In this document: in pieces, positions 5,199 to 5,243 of the stretch | Layout of the letters: every line of letters starts with the position of its first letter | Position numbering within the stretch: the stretch's first letter is position 1 | Program-made: the position numbers and the translations under genes | Source: CAYLZO01 sp964387775 | GTDB lineage: Bacteria; Chloroflexota; Anaerolineae; JAAYZQ01 | Assembly (NCBI GenBank): GCA_964387775.1 | Contig: CAYLZO010000301.1 | Span: 1-5,243 of the forward strand | Length of the DNA stretch: 5,243 nt | Reading direction: 5' to 3' | Notes under the pieces: model-generated | What the model saw: only the letters and a program-made list of their open reading frames with translations | Told to the model about the DNA's origin: nothing | Databases searched by the model: none

Positions 5199-5243
5199 AT
5201 GAGTTTGGGACATGGCTCTGGGCTGCTTTCAGAGGCCAGACTA
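5199..5243 (+). CDS. Start of a divergent gene, product not recognisable (cut by window edge)
   Basis: ATG at 5199 is preceded by AAGGAG (5187-5192) at 6-nt spacing, a near-ideal ribosome binding site, in the intergenic region upstream of the TPR gene. Fifteen codons are open to the window edge (MSLGHGSGLLSEARL). That is too little to name a family or to exclude chance. It would be transcribed divergently from the TPR/HD operon. Confidence 0.45.
   Translation, partial: MSLGHGSGLLSEARL

Noticed and set aside
5199..5243. Naming the divergent partial gene from its LGHGSG string (reminiscent of HypE)
   Set aside because: Fifteen residues are too few and the following residues do not fit well; no name is given.

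Overview
This high-GC window is dominated by minus-strand genes and looks like part of a chromosome of a filamentous or anaerobic member of the Chloroflexota (Anaerolineae/Caldilineae-like). That placement is an inference from general style: surface proteins with Pro/Thr-rich stalks, a TPR/zinc-ribbon/membrane hybrid protein, and short phased heptanucleotide repeats in the non-coding gaps. No taxonomic marker gene is present.

Right part (about 3200-5158, read leftwards): a two-gene unit starts at an extended -10 promoter. It encodes a 410-aa TPR/zinc-ribbon/multi-pass membrane protein, then an HD-domain phosphohydrolase coupled to it by an ATGA overlap. The unit ends in a hairpin with a perfect 15-bp stem. 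At the far right edge a divergent plus-strand gene probably begins behind a strong Shine-Dalgarno sequence, but only 15 codons are visible.

Left part (1-3202, read leftwards): a near-consensus sigma-70 promoter (TTGACA, 17 bp, TATACT) drives an RNA leader containing a cobalamin (B12) riboswitch, then two hairpins. The second hairpin is a textbook intrinsic terminator. Behind it lie (A) a secreted, C-terminally anchored protein with prenyltransferase/squalene-cyclase-type alpha-alpha repeats, (B) a secreted, Cys-rich protein with a domain resembling the transcobalamin C-terminal (DUF4430) domain on a Pro/Thr stalk with a C-terminal membrane anchor, and (C) EcfT, the transmembrane coupling subunit of an ECF-type vitamin transporter, cut by the left edge.

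Taken together the left operon reads as a B12-repressed cobalamin capture and import system. The two domain types that are fused in animal intrinsic factor and transcobalamin (an alpha6-alpha6 barrel and a small beta domain) appear here as two separate cell-surface proteins next to an ECF transporter. The riboswitch and EcfT assignments are strong; the cobalamin-binding role of A and B is inference from fold type plus context. A second oddity is that the variable arm of the riboswitch is built from heptad repeats on both sides that pair in register. Related heptad repeats occur in two other non-coding gaps of the same operon.
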